DNA of 13,769 bases from JBFLVQ01 sp040758525 (GTDB lineage Bacteria > Acidobacteriota > Blastocatellia > Chloracidobacteriales > JADJPF01), in contig JBFLVQ010000194.1 in assembly GCA_040758525.1 (NCBI GenBank), positions 1-13,769 of the forward strand. The letters are read 5' to 3'. Under the pieces are notes generated by a model. That model saw only the letters and a list, made by a program, of their open reading frames with translations. It was not told the DNA's origin and made no database searches. Numbering within the stretch: position 1 is the stretch's first letter; every line of letters starts with the position of its first letter. Shown one piece after another: positions 7,109 to 13,769 of this stretch. The position numbers were made by a program, and so were the translations under genes.

Positions 7109-7939
7109 ATGATTTTAGTGACAGGCGCCACAGGCAATGTTGGTAGCGAGTTAGTGAAGCAGTTACTCGATGCTAGTCAGCCAGTACGTGTACTGGTACG
7201 AAGTCAACAACAGGAAGTTCTACCTGTAGGAGCGGAGATCTTCAATGGTGATCTCAATGAACCGCAGACGTTGACCATTGGACTAAAGGGTGTACGCGCA
7301 GTATTTCTGCTTGGTGGATATCATGATATGTCTGGGTTACTTAGTGTGATTGAGCAGGCTGGTGTTGAACATGTTGTTCTGCTAACGTCTCGCTCTGTGG
7401 TGCAAGGAAATCCTAGCAATGCCATTGTGCGTATGTGGATGGAGTCAGAAGATGCCGTACAGTCTGCTAAGGTTCCTTGGACAATTCTGCGACCCAGCGG
7501 TTTTATGTCGAATGTGCTACGATGGCTGCCACAATTAGGTTCTGGGAATATCGTTCGTGCTCCGTTTTTCAATGTTCCTATTGCAGCAATTGACCCATAT
7601 GACATTGCTGCGACCGCCGTAATTGCACTGACATCTAATGGACACTTATTTCGCAGCTACACACTGAGCGGCCCAGCGGCGATTCTGCCTGCTGACCAGG
7701 TTCGAATATTAGCCAAAGTGCTTGGTAGGGATCTGTGCTTTGAGGCGCAATCCGATCGCGAAGCCAGAGAAGAGATGAGCAAATCATGGTCGCCAGATTT
7801 TGTTGATGCATTCTTTCGTTTCTTTGCCGATGGAGAGTTCGATGACTCACTGGTCCTTCCCACTGTACAAGAGATGACGGGTCGGCCACCGCGTACTTTC
7901 CAAGAGTGGGCGAGAGCACACGTTGATACGTTTCGTTGA
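7109..7939 (+). CDS. NmrA-like NAD(P)H-binding protein (possible quinone reductase)
   Basis: The 276-residue atypical SDR begins M-I-L-V-T-G-A-T-G-N-V-G (glycine loop T-G-A-T-G-N-V-G, 5-12), with V-L-V-R-S (28-32) after strand 2 and D48-L after strand 3. W-T-I-L-R-P-S-G-F-M-S-N (124-135) is the hallmark of the NmrA/YtfG (QorB) group, which binds NAD(P)H and either reduces quinones or acts as a redox sensor. W-x-x-W-style C-terminal blocks (R-P-P-R-T-F-Q-E-W-A, 259-268) are also usual for the group. The start is 7109, with GGAGG five bases upstream; the ATG at 7097 overlaps that ribosome site. It lies 76 bases after the SDR gene and likely shares its mRNA. Confidence 0.88.
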   Translation: MILVTGATGNVGSELVKQLLDASQPVRVLVRSQQQEVLPVGAEIFNGDLNEPQTLTIGLKGVRAVFLLGGYHDMSGLLSVIEQAGVEHVVLLTSRSVVQGNPSNAIVRMWMESEDAVQSAKVPWTILRPSGFMSNVLRWLPQLGSGNIVRAPFFNVPIAAIDPYDIAATAVIALTSNGHLFRSYTLSGPAAILPADQVRILAKVLGRDLCFEAQSDREAREEMSKSWSPDFVDAFFRFFADGEFDDSLVLPTVQEMTGRPPRTFQEWARAHVDTFR

Positions 7940-8191
7940 GGTTTCAGCATTAGCAGAGAATTAATTTGGGTAAAATATACTGTGATTCTCCTTGATGGAA
8001 TCTTGGTAAACTTCCAACCGCTAAGTGGAAGGTAACAAGTATTGATGAGGAAATATCTATGGAAAAGATGCACAGCAAAGATTTATGTTTACCATTAGTA
8101 CCATATCACTGACTACATCTACATCTGCTCAACTACATACTTACTTTCTCCATTGAAGCTTCCCATGGTTGATAAGATTAAAACTGAAATG
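7940..8191. other. Intergenic region between convergent genes
   Basis: These 252 bases lie between the NmrA-like gene (plus) and the selenoprotein gene (minus). The only structure seen is a 6-bp hairpin, CTTCCA (8011-8016) with TGGAAG (8026-8031), without a T-run. A 17-codon plus ORF near 8059 has a poor ribosome site and no features. Confidence 0.4.
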
Positions 8192-8422
8192 CTACTGTGC
8201 CAACAGTGCACGTACTTGTCTCGCAATCTTAATCGGATTAGGATACCGATTATCTGCCGTAATGGTTTCATAACCGTCAATTGAAACTGTAAACTCACCG
8301 AGTTTACCTTTAACGGTCTCTATTTGCAAATCGCGCTCTCTTCTCAATAAGGCTGCCACACTGACTGCCATCATCAATTTGATTGGTCAAACTGGACAAT
8401 AGTGGATCACTACTTTTCTCAT
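8192..8422 (-). CDS. SelW/Rdx-family selenoprotein; in-frame TGA read as selenocysteine
   Basis: From ATG 8422-8420 the frame reads M-R-K-V-V-I-H-Y-C-P-V, then TGA at 8389-8387, then continues for 64 sense codons to TAG at 8192-8194, giving 76 residues with Sec as residue 12. C9-P-V-U12 directly after the first beta strand is the C-x-x-U/C redox motif of the Rdx (SelW/SelT/SelH) thioredoxin-like family. The rest also fits: a long helix A-V-S-V-A-A-L-L-R-R (19-28), then K-G-K-L-G-E-F-T-V-S-I-D-G (38-50), and Y-P-N-P-x-K-I (60-66) before the last helix. The length is normal for prokaryotic members. GAGAGGA lies 8 nt before the ATG. A SECIS-like hairpin follows the TGA. The ATG overlaps the stop of the upstream membrane-protein ORF (ATGA). 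Family members are thiol oxidoreductases of unknown partner. The alternative, a Cys-to-stop nonsense mutation, is less likely because everything else is intact. No sel genes lie in the window. Confidence 0.87.
8351..8369 (-). promoter_or_regulatory. Candidate bacterial SECIS element within the selenoprotein gene
   Basis: On the minus strand GGC (8369-8367) pairs with GCC (8353-8351), then an A/A mismatch, then GUC (8365-8363) pairs with GGC (8357-8355) with one G-U pair, closing a five-base loop AGUGU. The loop's second base is G, and the loop starts 25 nt after the UGA, within the 16-37 nt range known for bacterial SECIS hairpins, where the loop G contacts SelB. The stem is short; folding was done by eye. 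Confidence 0.6.
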
Positions 8423-8646
8423 GAATCGATTCCTCTCTTTCTGAAGCTATGAATCCAGACTATACAACTTCTATAGACAGATCGATCAGTTGTCATATAT
8501 GGTGACTGGATTATGACGAAGAAGATAATCCACGCGATAAAAGCCCGCCACGAATCCTCAGGCTTGATCAATATTATCAACAATGAAGCTAGCGCCGATG
8601 TTGCCAGAGCGATTATGCTATTGATCAAAACTGGGAATCTCTTCAT
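8419..8646 (-). CDS. Small two-helix membrane protein, translationally coupled to the selenoprotein
   Basis: The 75-residue ORF has two strongly hydrophobic segments, about residues 6-28 (V-L-I-N-S-I-I-A-L-A-T…) and 33-51 (S-W-R-A-F-I-A-W-I-I-F-F-V-I-I), followed by a basic, hydrophilic tail containing one Cys. AAGGGG lies 6 nt before ATG 8646; a GTG one codon earlier is a possible alternative start. Its TGA stop (8421-8419) overlaps the selenoprotein ATG by the ATGA arrangement typical of coupled genes. No family is recognised. A membrane partner for a soluble Rdx-type thiol protein would be reasonable, but this is inference from position. The ORF could in principle be chance, since short hydrophobic ORFs are common in AT-rich DNA; the ribosome site, promoter and overlap argue that it is real. 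Confidence 0.6.
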   Translation of the reverse strand: MKRFPVLINSIIALATSALASLLIILIKPEDSWRAFIAWIIFFVIIQSPYMTTDRSVYRSCIVWIHSFRKRGIDS

Positions 8647-8689
8647 CACTTACCCCTTAAGCTCTTAAATTCTCTGGTATACATTACTA

Positions 8690-8718
8690 ATTAAATTGGT
8701 AAACAATATTACTCACAA
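8690..8718 (-). promoter_or_regulatory. Candidate promoter of the membrane protein-selenoprotein pair
   Basis: On the minus strand TTGTGA (8718-8713), a 17-base spacer and TTTAAT (8695-8690) resemble a vegetative promoter. It would give a leader of about 35 bases before ATG 8646, making the pair independent of the LytTR operon upstream. Confidence 0.4.
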
Positions 8719-8789
8719 CCGATTTGTGTTATCTGGTGATTTATCAGTGATGATTAGGACTAAATTTGAGACAAATGCTGAGAAGGCTT

Positions 8790-9569
8790 TTAGACCGATT
8801 CGCCTAGGAGTGGTTTTAAGTGATCACGGTAGTGACGGCTGGAGGTTAGCTCAGTGCCATCCCAGAGAATAATCAAGTATTCACCTTTGAAGAGCGGTTG
8901 AAGTTCTTTGATACGCTTAATGTTGACAATCACCGAGCGGCGGATGCGGAGAAACTGGTCAGAAGCCAGATTCGTTGCCATCGCATCCATTGTTTCGCGC
9001 AGTAAGTGTGATCTGTCTCCCACGTGCAGCCGCACATAATTGCCAGATGCCTCGATCCAGTCAATCTCATCCACATTTACAAAGAAGATCCGTCCTGCCG
9101 ATTTAATAACAACTCGCTCTAGCTGTTTAGGCTTTGGCTCTTCTCGTGCTAAGTGTTTAAGCAAAACGCAGAGACGTTCGTTGAGTGTGTGAAAGTCGCC
9201 GCGCTGGAAATATCTTCTCACTCGTTCAACCGTTTTTCCAAATCGCTCCTCATCAAAAGGTTTGAGGAGATAATCGATCGCATCAACCTCGAAGGCCTTA
9301 ATTGCATATTGATCGTAAGCCGTGACAAAAATGACAGCAGGCATATGACTAACACCAATTTCAGTTATCACGTCAAAACCGTTCATCTTTGGCATCTGCA
9401 CATCAAGAAAGACCAGATCCGGCGACTGTTCCTGAATAGCCTTGACTGCTTCGCGCCCGTTTCTACATTCGCCAACAACCTCAAAATCCGACTGAGCCGC
9501 AAGTAGTGTATGTAATCCTTCACGTGCAATTGGCTCATCATCTATAACGAGCGTGCGAATTTTTTTCAT
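8790..9569 (-). CDS. LytTR-family response regulator
   Basis: The 259-residue protein has an N-terminal receiver domain (residues ~4-120) with the acidic pocket D10-D11, phospho-acceptor D56 (L-V-F-L-D-V-Q-M-P), T83 (F-V-T-A-Y-D) and K103 (L-L-K-P-F). A linker runs to ~150, followed by a LytTR DNA-binding domain (~153-255) with I-x-W-I-E-A-S-G-N-Y-V (169-179) and R-I-R-R-S-V-I-V-N (208-216). It would bind direct repeats upstream of target promoters when phosphorylated by the adjacent kinase. The ATG overlaps the kinase stop by one base (TAATG), so the two are co-transcribed and translationally coupled. The targets are not shown; the membrane protein/selenoprotein pair starts 143 bases downstream. 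Confidence 0.93.
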   Translation of the reverse strand: MKKIRTLVIDDEPIAREGLHTLLAAQSDFEVVGECRNGREAVKAIQEQSPDLVFLDVQMPKMNGFDVITEIGVSHMPAVIFVTAYDQYAIKAFEVDAIDYLLKPFDEERFGKTVERVRRYFQRGDFHTLNERLCVLLKHLAREEPKPKQLERVVIKSAGRIFFVNVDEIDWIEASGNYVRLHVGDRSHLLRETMDAMATNLASDQFLRIRRSVIVNIKRIKELQPLFKGEYLIILWDGTELTSSRHYRDHLKPLLGESV

Positions 9570-10720
9570 TACTGTCCATTGCCTTCCTTTATGTTGTTAC
9601 CAGACTCTCTCTCATGGAAAGGAATGGTGATGGTAACTTCCAATCCGCCACTATTGGCGTTCTTCATCTCAAATCGATGCTCTACACCGTAGAGTTGTTC
9701 AAGCCGCTCCTGTGTATTTCTAAGACCAATACCCAAGTTGATCTTTTCTAGTGCATCTTCAGATATGCCCAACCCATTGTCATGCACTCGTAATTGCAGC
9801 CAGCCATTTTGGCGCGCAATATTAATTTCAATCAGTCCATCCGTCTCTTGTTGAGCAAGCCCATGCCGCAATGCATTCTCTACGATCGGTTGTAGAATAA
9901 GGTTGGGAACACGTGCATCCAATGCTTTAGGATCTACATCCATACGCACAGACAGACGATCTTGAAACCGGGTCTGCTCAATCTCCAAATATTGTTGGAG
10001 AAAATCTAGCTCCTGTCTCAGTGAAACTTCTTGTACTCCAGTATTCTCAAGTGTGAGACGTAGCAGATCACTCAAGCGAATAAGCATGCGGTTGGCTGCT
10101 TTTGAATCCTTCAAGTTCAGCATTGTAATAGTGTGCAGAGTGTTGAAGAGAAAGTGTGGTTGAAGTTGCATTTTCAGGGCCTGCAACTGTGCTTGTGCCA
10201 ATTGTCCTGCTAATTGTGAAGCTCTCAATTCGCGCTCACGCATCTTCTGGTAGTAGCAGAGAGCGTGACAGACCCCTATCACTCCCCAATAAGTAAGGAA
10301 GTTGAAATAAGCGATGATAGCAAACAGCGATTGCACGGGAATATGTTTGAAAATTTCTCCTTGCGAGATCAAGACAATATCTAAGCCAAGCTTGAATAGG
10401 ACAACAACAATGCTGATTAGCAGATAGACGATTGCCCCTTGCCACCAACGTTGGGCTTCAATAGGAAAACGCCGAACTAGCCAAAATGTAAGGGAGAAGA
10501 GAAAACACCAGGTCGCCCAGGGAATCAGTCCTACACTCAAAGCCTTTGCCCAGGTGATAGGATTTCCTGTTGAAACATAGACAAAATAGATCGGTATAGA
10601 GAAACTGCATCCAAAAATGATAGTACCGAGTACAAGTAGTAGAGAATAGGGTAGATTTTGCCAATCCCAGCATGTAACTTTCATATGCGAGAACAGCAGT
10701 GATTTAGGGCTCAGGCGCAT
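9569..10720 (-). CDS. LytS-like sensor histidine kinase with four membrane helices
   Basis: The 383-residue protein has four hydrophobic helices at about residues 24-50, 61-83, 95-118 and 130-153. A coiled-coil linker (~157-185) leads to a His_kinase domain (PF06580 type) with Q-P-H189-F-L-F-N, where His189 is the phospho-acceptor. The HATPase domain follows, with N-box V-E-N282-A-L-R-H-G, G1 box D-N-G-L-G-I (314-319) and G-I-G-L-x-N-x-x-x-R-L (331-340). There is no large extracytoplasmic sensor domain, so the signal is likely sensed in or at the membrane. It donates phosphate to the LytTR regulator whose ATG overlaps its stop. Upstream of ATG 10720 there is no clear Shine-Dalgarno site; Met13 is a possible alternative start, also without one. 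An 87-base gap separates it from the phosphotransferase gene on the same strand. Confidence 0.92.
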   Translation of the reverse strand: MRLSPKSLLFSHMKVTCWDWQNLPYSLLLVLGTIIFGCSFSIPIYFVYVSTGNPITWAKALSVGLIPWATWCFLFSLTFWLVRRFPIEAQRWWQGAIVYLLISIVVVLFKLGLDIVLISQGEIFKHIPVQSLFAIIAYFNFLTYWGVIGVCHALCYYQKMRERELRASQLAGQLAQAQLQALKMQLQPHFLFNTLHTITMLNLKDSKAANRMLIRLSDLLRLTLENTGVQEVSLRQELDFLQQYLEIEQTRFQDRLSVRMDVDPKALDARVPNLILQPIVENALRHGLAQQETDGLIEINIARQNGWLQLRVHDNGLGISEDALEKINLGIGLRNTQERLEQLYGVEHRFEMKNANSGGLEVTITIPFHERESGNNIKEGNGQ

Positions 10721-10784
10721 GATATTCTTTATACTTAATCAACTGAATATGAATCTCAAATCAGGTTGTAAATCTTTTGTTACC

Positions 10785-10805
10785 TTTTAGCATTATTTTA
10801 GCATT
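10785..10805. repeat. Tandem pair of TTTTAGCATT
   Basis: TTTTAGCATT at 10785-10794 and again at 10796-10805, separated by one A, just after the phosphotransferase stop and upstream of the kinase. It could be a small slippage duplication or a direct-repeat site of the kind LytTR regulators bind, though the spacing (11 bp, one helical turn) is shorter than their usual two-turn spacing. Confidence 0.4.
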
Positions 10806-10807
10806 CC

Positions 10808-11719
10808 TCAATTGTTCGCACGATAGTCAGCAAGAACTTCATCAATCAAGCGTCGAGCGTTACCGACTCCTATAGGGTTGGTGTTCAGGTAGTATGGAAT
10901 GAAGATCGTTGCTTGGGACAGTGCCTGGCCCCTGCCTCTTGCCCACGTTGCATCATCCACCGCTAGCACTGTGCGGAACACTTCCCTGCTCTCGCCAGCG
11001 AACAAGCTCCACGCGATCATTAAATCGCAAGCGGGGTCTCCCACGCCTAATCCCCCGAAGTCGATCACAGCACTGAGGCGGCCCTGTTGGACTAGTAGGT
11101 TCCCGGCCAGCAGGTCTCCATGAAACCAGACAGGCGTGCGATCCCATTGGGGCGCTTGAAGAGCGGCTTCCCACACCATCATCGCTACATCGCTGTCGAT
11201 TATGCCATTTAAGGCTATGATTGCCTCACGGGTGGACGCGTCACGCATGATCAGGGGAACCCCGCGCAAATTGTGTTCGATAGCAAGCGGTCCACCCCTG
11301 ATATCAATTCGTTGTAGAGCAACTATAAAACGTGCCAGATCAGCCGCCGCTTGACATGGATCGGCAATCTGCTCAATCATCGCGCTCTCGCCTGCTAGCC
11401 ACCGATAGATCGACCATTCCCAGGGATAGCCCTCACCGGGTTTTCCCTTTGCAAGTTGAACTGGGATGGGGAGTGGTAGGAATGGAGCAAGTATCGGCAG
11501 CCATTGCCGTTCCTTCTCTGCTTGTCCTATTGCCCAATCAATACGAGGTAGTCGTACAACCATATCGGCACCGAGCCGATAAAGCGCGTTGTCTGTCCCT
11601 GCGGAAGGGACTGGCTCAATGAGAAGGTCAGCCCACTGTGGAAACTGTGCAGCAAGCAGTCGGGCCACTAGGTCAATATTGGTATCTACTTCATTGGTAT
11701 GCATTTTCCTAGCAGACAT
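10808..11719 (-). CDS. Aminoglycoside phosphotransferase-family kinase
   Basis: With the start chosen here the protein has 303 residues. It shows the APH/choline-kinase fold: a G-T-D-N-A-L-Y-R-L substrate/nucleotide segment and V-V-R-L-P-R near the N-terminus, Brenner motif W-F-H200-G-D202-L-L-A-G-N207-L-L, and V-I-D220-F-G-G-L-G-V-G-D-P-A-C-D-L for Mg-ATP. All catalytic residues are present. Proteins of this exact type (…A-G-T-D-N-A-x-Y-R-L…) are common chromosomal paralogues of aminoglycoside kinases in soil bacteria; their real substrate is usually unknown, and resistance should not be assumed. I placed the start at ATG 11719 because AAAGG lies five bases upstream; the same frame stays open to ATG 11752, and ATG 11704 is where homologues often begin. 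Base composition looks more GC-rich than in the neighbouring kinase gene. Confidence 0.87.
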   Translation of the reverse strand: MSARKMHTNEVDTNIDLVARLLAAQFPQWADLLIEPVPSAGTDNALYRLGADMVVRLPRIDWAIGQAEKERQWLPILAPFLPLPIPVQLAKGKPGEGYPWEWSIYRWLAGESAMIEQIADPCQAAADLARFIVALQRIDIRGGPLAIEHNLRGVPLIMRDASTREAIIALNGIIDSDVAMMVWEAALQAPQWDRTPVWFHGDLLAGNLLVQQGRLSAVIDFGGLGVGDPACDLMIAWSLFAGESREVFRTVLAVDDATWARGRGQALSQATIFIPYYLNTNPIGVGNARRLIDEVLADYRANN

Positions 11720-11828
11720 CTGTACCTTTCGCAGTTGGTAAACAGGCACCAATCATAAAACTACTACGCAGCGACGCGTTAGGCATCTATTTGTAATCCA
11801 CGCTTTCACTTGATGTTTATTGGTCACC

Positions 11829-13463
11829 CTACCTTGCTCTGATTCGTTTCACTCCTTCCTCCAGTACATTATCGTGGACGCCAATATAGTATTCCGGGGC
11901 CGGCTCCACGAGAACGTCCGGCTGAACACCATTACCGTCGAACAGCTTGCCATCAGCTTGGAACGAGGCCATGGAGCCGATACGTAGTCGAAGCGGAGTC
12001 GCGTCGAGCACGATCTCTTGAGTAAAAGCGCTGCCACCGCTGCTGGGAGTGCCGAGCAGCAGAACGTTTTTCACCCCCTTCAGTCCAGCAAGAAAGATAT
12101 CGGTTGCGCTAAAGGATTTGTTATTCATCAGCACTATGACTGGCTTGTCATAATGGTAGATATCTGGGTCATCTAGGCGGCTGAGGGCGATATAGTGCCA
12201 GTCACTAAACTGGCCCTTGGGCAACTCCCATTGAGGCTTGAAGGTCTTTGCAAACTCCACGACTGCCTGGCGCTCCCTAGGGGACCACTCCTTAGCGCCA
12301 GCGCGATACATGCGGTGATTTTCGGCCAGGTGGTTCTCCTTGTGAGCGCTGTGCAAACGATAGGCAGCGGCATTGAAGACACGCGGCGGAGCCTCCAATG
12401 CAGCTAGGTATGAATACAACAGAAGCAGGGCATCGCGATCTCCTCCATTGTTGTCTCGCACATCCACGATAAGCCCTGCAGTGTCGCGAAACTTCGGCAT
12501 CCACAACTTGATCTCCGCTACGGAGGACGTTTTTCCCATACTCGCCAGGCGTAAGTAGCCAATATTGCTCTCCAGCAGATGCGAGCCGCCAGACGGCCAC
12601 ACGCCGTATGTGAAAGGTGATTTCGCAACCGGTAGTGTAAGTATCTTATTAGCTCTGCCGTGCTGATCTGTTAGTTGGACTTCGACAGTGTCTTTTTTGG
12701 GCAGGTTCATCTGGCTGCGCCAGTAGTCGATTTCGCGCAGTAGGCTAAGAGAGCGGTGGCGTATGTACTGCGGCGAGCCCTTTGGGACAAGCACAGCCAC
12801 AGTCGCACACCACTTGGCGATGTCTTGGCCGTCGATTCTAGTTAGAAATGGGAAGCCGTCGGCTAGGAAGGCTCGCCGCTCCGGGGTAAAGGCTACAAAT
12901 CGCTCGCCCGACGTTTCAATGAGAAATGGCAAACAGCCACCAGGTGGCAGGCGATAGCCATAGACGCCGGAATGGCCATCGATTCCCAGTGCGATGATCT
13001 TTTGCAACTCGATACCCAGGTCGTTGCTGGAAATGCCTGCGACAATTCGCTTGCGTAGCGCGGCAATGGCGGCAGCGAAGTCTGCATTGTTGGCATGACG
13101 GTAGGACCAGCGCTCGTTGAGTGCAGCTTCGAATACACCCAACGCGTTCACTGCAGCCATTCCCGTTATTGTCACAGGCGCTTCGCCTCCTTGGGCAACA
13201 ACTGAGTTAATCTCCCCTTCTACTAATCCAGATTCTTGCTGTTGAATACTAGCTACAGTTGAGCTGCTTGAACTGTTTGTCCATTGAAGAATGAGAGACA
13301 CCTCTCGCCTTTTTGTCTGCTGCGGATCAGGGCTTGAATGTTCTTGTGAATAGCTAGGCACTTCGGGTTGCGACTTTGCTTTCCCACATTGTTGAATCTG
13401 AGGGGAAGAATAGAGAAATAAAGAGAGGCAAAAGCTGATGATTAAAAGGCTACGTTTTCTCAT
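11829..13463 (-). CDS. Exported S41-family (C-terminal processing type) peptidase
   Basis: The 544-residue protein begins with an export signal (M-R-K-R then a hydrophobic core, 5-19). Cys26 follows Q-Q, so it is not a lipobox. A low-complexity S/Q/P-rich linker runs to ~90. A helical region and a PDZ-like segment (~165-235) precede the peptidase domain (~295-525). Its conserved parts are I-G-Y-L-R-L (301-306), V-D-V-R-D-N-N-G-G-D (333-342), M-N-N-K-S-F-S-A-T-D-I-F (446-457), which holds the nucleophile serine (Ser450 or 452), and F-D-G-N-G-V-Q-P-D (508-516), the usual end of the fold. The family cleaves C-terminal tails of proteins in the periplasm or outside. The substrate is unknown. Its ATG overlaps the stop of a 38-codon ORF (ATGA), and only a weak ribosome site (CAGG) lies before it, so translation is probably coupled. 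Confidence 0.88.
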   Translation of the reverse strand: MRKRSLLIISFCLSLFLYSSPQIQQCGKAKSQPEVPSYSQEHSSPDPQQTKRREVSLILQWTNSSSSSTVASIQQQESGLVEGEINSVVAQGGEAPVTITGMAAVNALGVFEAALNERWSYRHANNADFAAAIAALRKRIVAGISSNDLGIELQKIIALGIDGHSGVYGYRLPPGGCLPFLIETSGERFVAFTPERRAFLADGFPFLTRIDGQDIAKWCATVAVLVPKGSPQYIRHRSLSLLREIDYWRSQMNLPKKDTVEVQLTDQHGRANKILTLPVAKSPFTYGVWPSGGSHLLESNIGYLRLASMGKTSSVAEIKLWMPKFRDTAGLIVDVRDNNGGDRDALLLLYSYLAALEAPPRVFNAAAYRLHSAHKENHLAENHRMYRAGAKEWSPRERQAVVEFAKTFKPQWELPKGQFSDWHYIALSRLDDPDIYHYDKPVIVLMNNKSFSATDIFLAGLKGVKNVLLLGTPSSGGSAFTQEIVLDATPLRLRIGSMASFQADGKLFDGNGVQPDVLVEPAPEYYIGVHDNVLEEGVKRIRAR

Positions 13464-13576
13464 AATTCAGGACCTGGTAAGCAAAATCTCCACTTCCCAA
13501 TCATTGCTCTCTTCACTATTGTGTCTGTCATGAGAGCCTCATTATGTTGAGAGTAATCACTATAAAGTGTGTCCAT
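13460..13576 (-). CDS. 38-residue ORF coupled to the S41 peptidase gene
   Basis: ATG 13576 is preceded by AAAGGAG at 8 nt, the strongest ribosome site in this part of the window, and by a promoter-like pair ~30 bases further up. The frame runs 38 codons to TGA 13462-13460, overlapping the peptidase ATG as ATGA. The peptide is hydrophilic and acidic at its start (M-D-T-L-Y-S-D-Y), with a basic middle and a C-terminal W-R-F-C-L-P-G-P-E-L; it has no signal peptide or membrane helix. It may be a leader whose translation opens the peptidase start, or a small protein in its own right. No family is recognised. Confidence 0.55.
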   Translation of the reverse strand: MDTLYSDYSQHNEALMTDTIVKRAMIGKWRFCLPGPEL

Positions 13577-13607
13577 TTCTGGGTCTCCTTTCAAGGGTTT
13601 ATCCCAG

Positions 13608-13635
13608 ATTTTACCCACTAAACACTATTCATCAA
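13608..13635 (-). promoter_or_regulatory. Candidate promoter of the 38-codon ORF and S41 peptidase
   Basis: On the minus strand TTGATG (13635-13630), a 16-base spacer and TAAAAT (13613-13608) give a vegetative-type promoter. Transcription would begin near 13601, leaving a short leader with the AAAGGAG site of the 38-codon ORF. Confidence 0.45.
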
Positions 13636-13650
13636 ATTCAACATGACTGA

Positions 13651-13660
13651 CTACTAGTAG
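13651..13660. repeat. 10-bp perfect palindrome CTACTAGTAG
   Basis: A self-complementary decamer about 15 bases upstream of the -35 hexamer of the candidate S41 promoter and just after the stop of the right-edge ORF. It could be a regulator site; it may also be chance. Confidence 0.25.
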
Positions 13661-13669
13661 CAAATAGTC

Positions 13670-13765
13670 TTATTTTCGCATAACTTTTATCCAGTTATAG
13701 ATTGAATAGATAGTACCAATTATCGAAACGGTGAAGATGATAATCACCACCCACTTAAAAACCAT
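13670..13765 (-). CDS. Short membrane-helix ORF, possibly the C-terminus of a gene beyond the right edge
   Basis: The minus frame from ATG 13765 to TAA 13670 encodes 31 residues, starting M-V-F-K-W-V-V-I-I-I-F and ending in the basic tail W-I-K-V-M-R-K: one membrane helix with positive charges after it. The frame remains open to the window edge, so this may be the last helix of a longer membrane protein. The context upstream is not available, so neither the start nor the family can be given. Confidence 0.4.
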   Translation of the reverse strand: MVFKWVVIIIFTVSIIGTIYSIYNWIKVMRK

Positions 13766-13769
13766 AGTG

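Noticed and set aside
7657..8073. 138-residue minus-strand ORF
   Set aside because: Mostly antisense to the NmrA-like gene, with arginine/serine-rich shadow composition and no motifs.
8192..8377. 61-residue ORF starting at TTG 8377 as a stand-alone gene
   Set aside because: It has no ribosome site and begins inside the Rdx fold; it is the tail of the longer read-through frame.
10785..10805. Short direct repeats as a CRISPR or LytTR operator
   Set aside because: Only two 10-base copies one base apart; too short for CRISPR and the wrong spacing for a typical LytTR site.
13386..13463. Lipoprotein signal in the S41 peptidase
   Set aside because: Cys26 is preceded by I-Q-Q, which does not fit a lipobox.

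Overview
The window is a piece of bacterial chromosome of moderate to slightly low GC. Most starts have Shine-Dalgarno sites of the AGGAG/GGAGG type. The gene content (a LytS/LytTR two-component pair, an MmyB-type regulator beside oxidoreductases, an S41 peptidase, and IS1-like and TnpB-type transposon remnants) would fit an Acidobacteriota or Chloroflexota soil-type bacterium. That placement is an inference from style; nothing here fixes the taxon.

Left part (1-4374): a truncated IS1-like transposase C-terminus runs off the left edge. It is followed on the minus strand by a microbial-type poly(ADP-ribose) glycohydrolase (TIGR02452-like), then by a large secreted or membrane-anchored alpha/beta hydrolase with a C-terminal helical repeat region. 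The first ~31 codons of that hydrolase ORF are clearly the start of a TnpB (IS200/IS605/IS607 OrfB) gene, so the ORF is a chimera made by a transposon remnant. A small exported protein of unknown function follows on the plus strand, then a long inverted repeat between convergent genes.

Middle part (4375-7939): an XRE/MmyB-like regulator (minus) faces a plus-strand run of three NAD(P)-binding proteins: an F420-reductase-like NAD(P)-binding protein, an SDR that lacks the usual YxxxK active site, and an NmrA-like epimerase/quinone reductase. The divergent promoter region has nested inverted repeats that are good operator candidates. The layout suggests the regulator controls the oxidoreductases.

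Right part (7940-13769): the most notable locus is 8192-8422 (minus). Reading through an in-frame TGA gives a complete 76-residue SelW/Rdx-family protein with a CPVU redox motif at its N-terminus, a Shine-Dalgarno site, and a small hairpin with a G in the apical loop 24 nt after the TGA, as expected of a bacterial SECIS. It is therefore very probably a selenoprotein that ordinary gene calling truncates. Its start codon overlaps (ATGA) the stop of a 75-residue two-helix membrane protein. Upstream on the same strand are a LytTR response regulator and its LytS-like kinase (TAATG overlap), then an aminoglycoside-phosphotransferase-family protein. Last comes an S41 peptidase preceded by an ATGA-coupled 38-codon ORF with its own strong ribosome site and promoter. 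The right edge holds a short membrane-helix ORF that may be the end of a gene outside the window.
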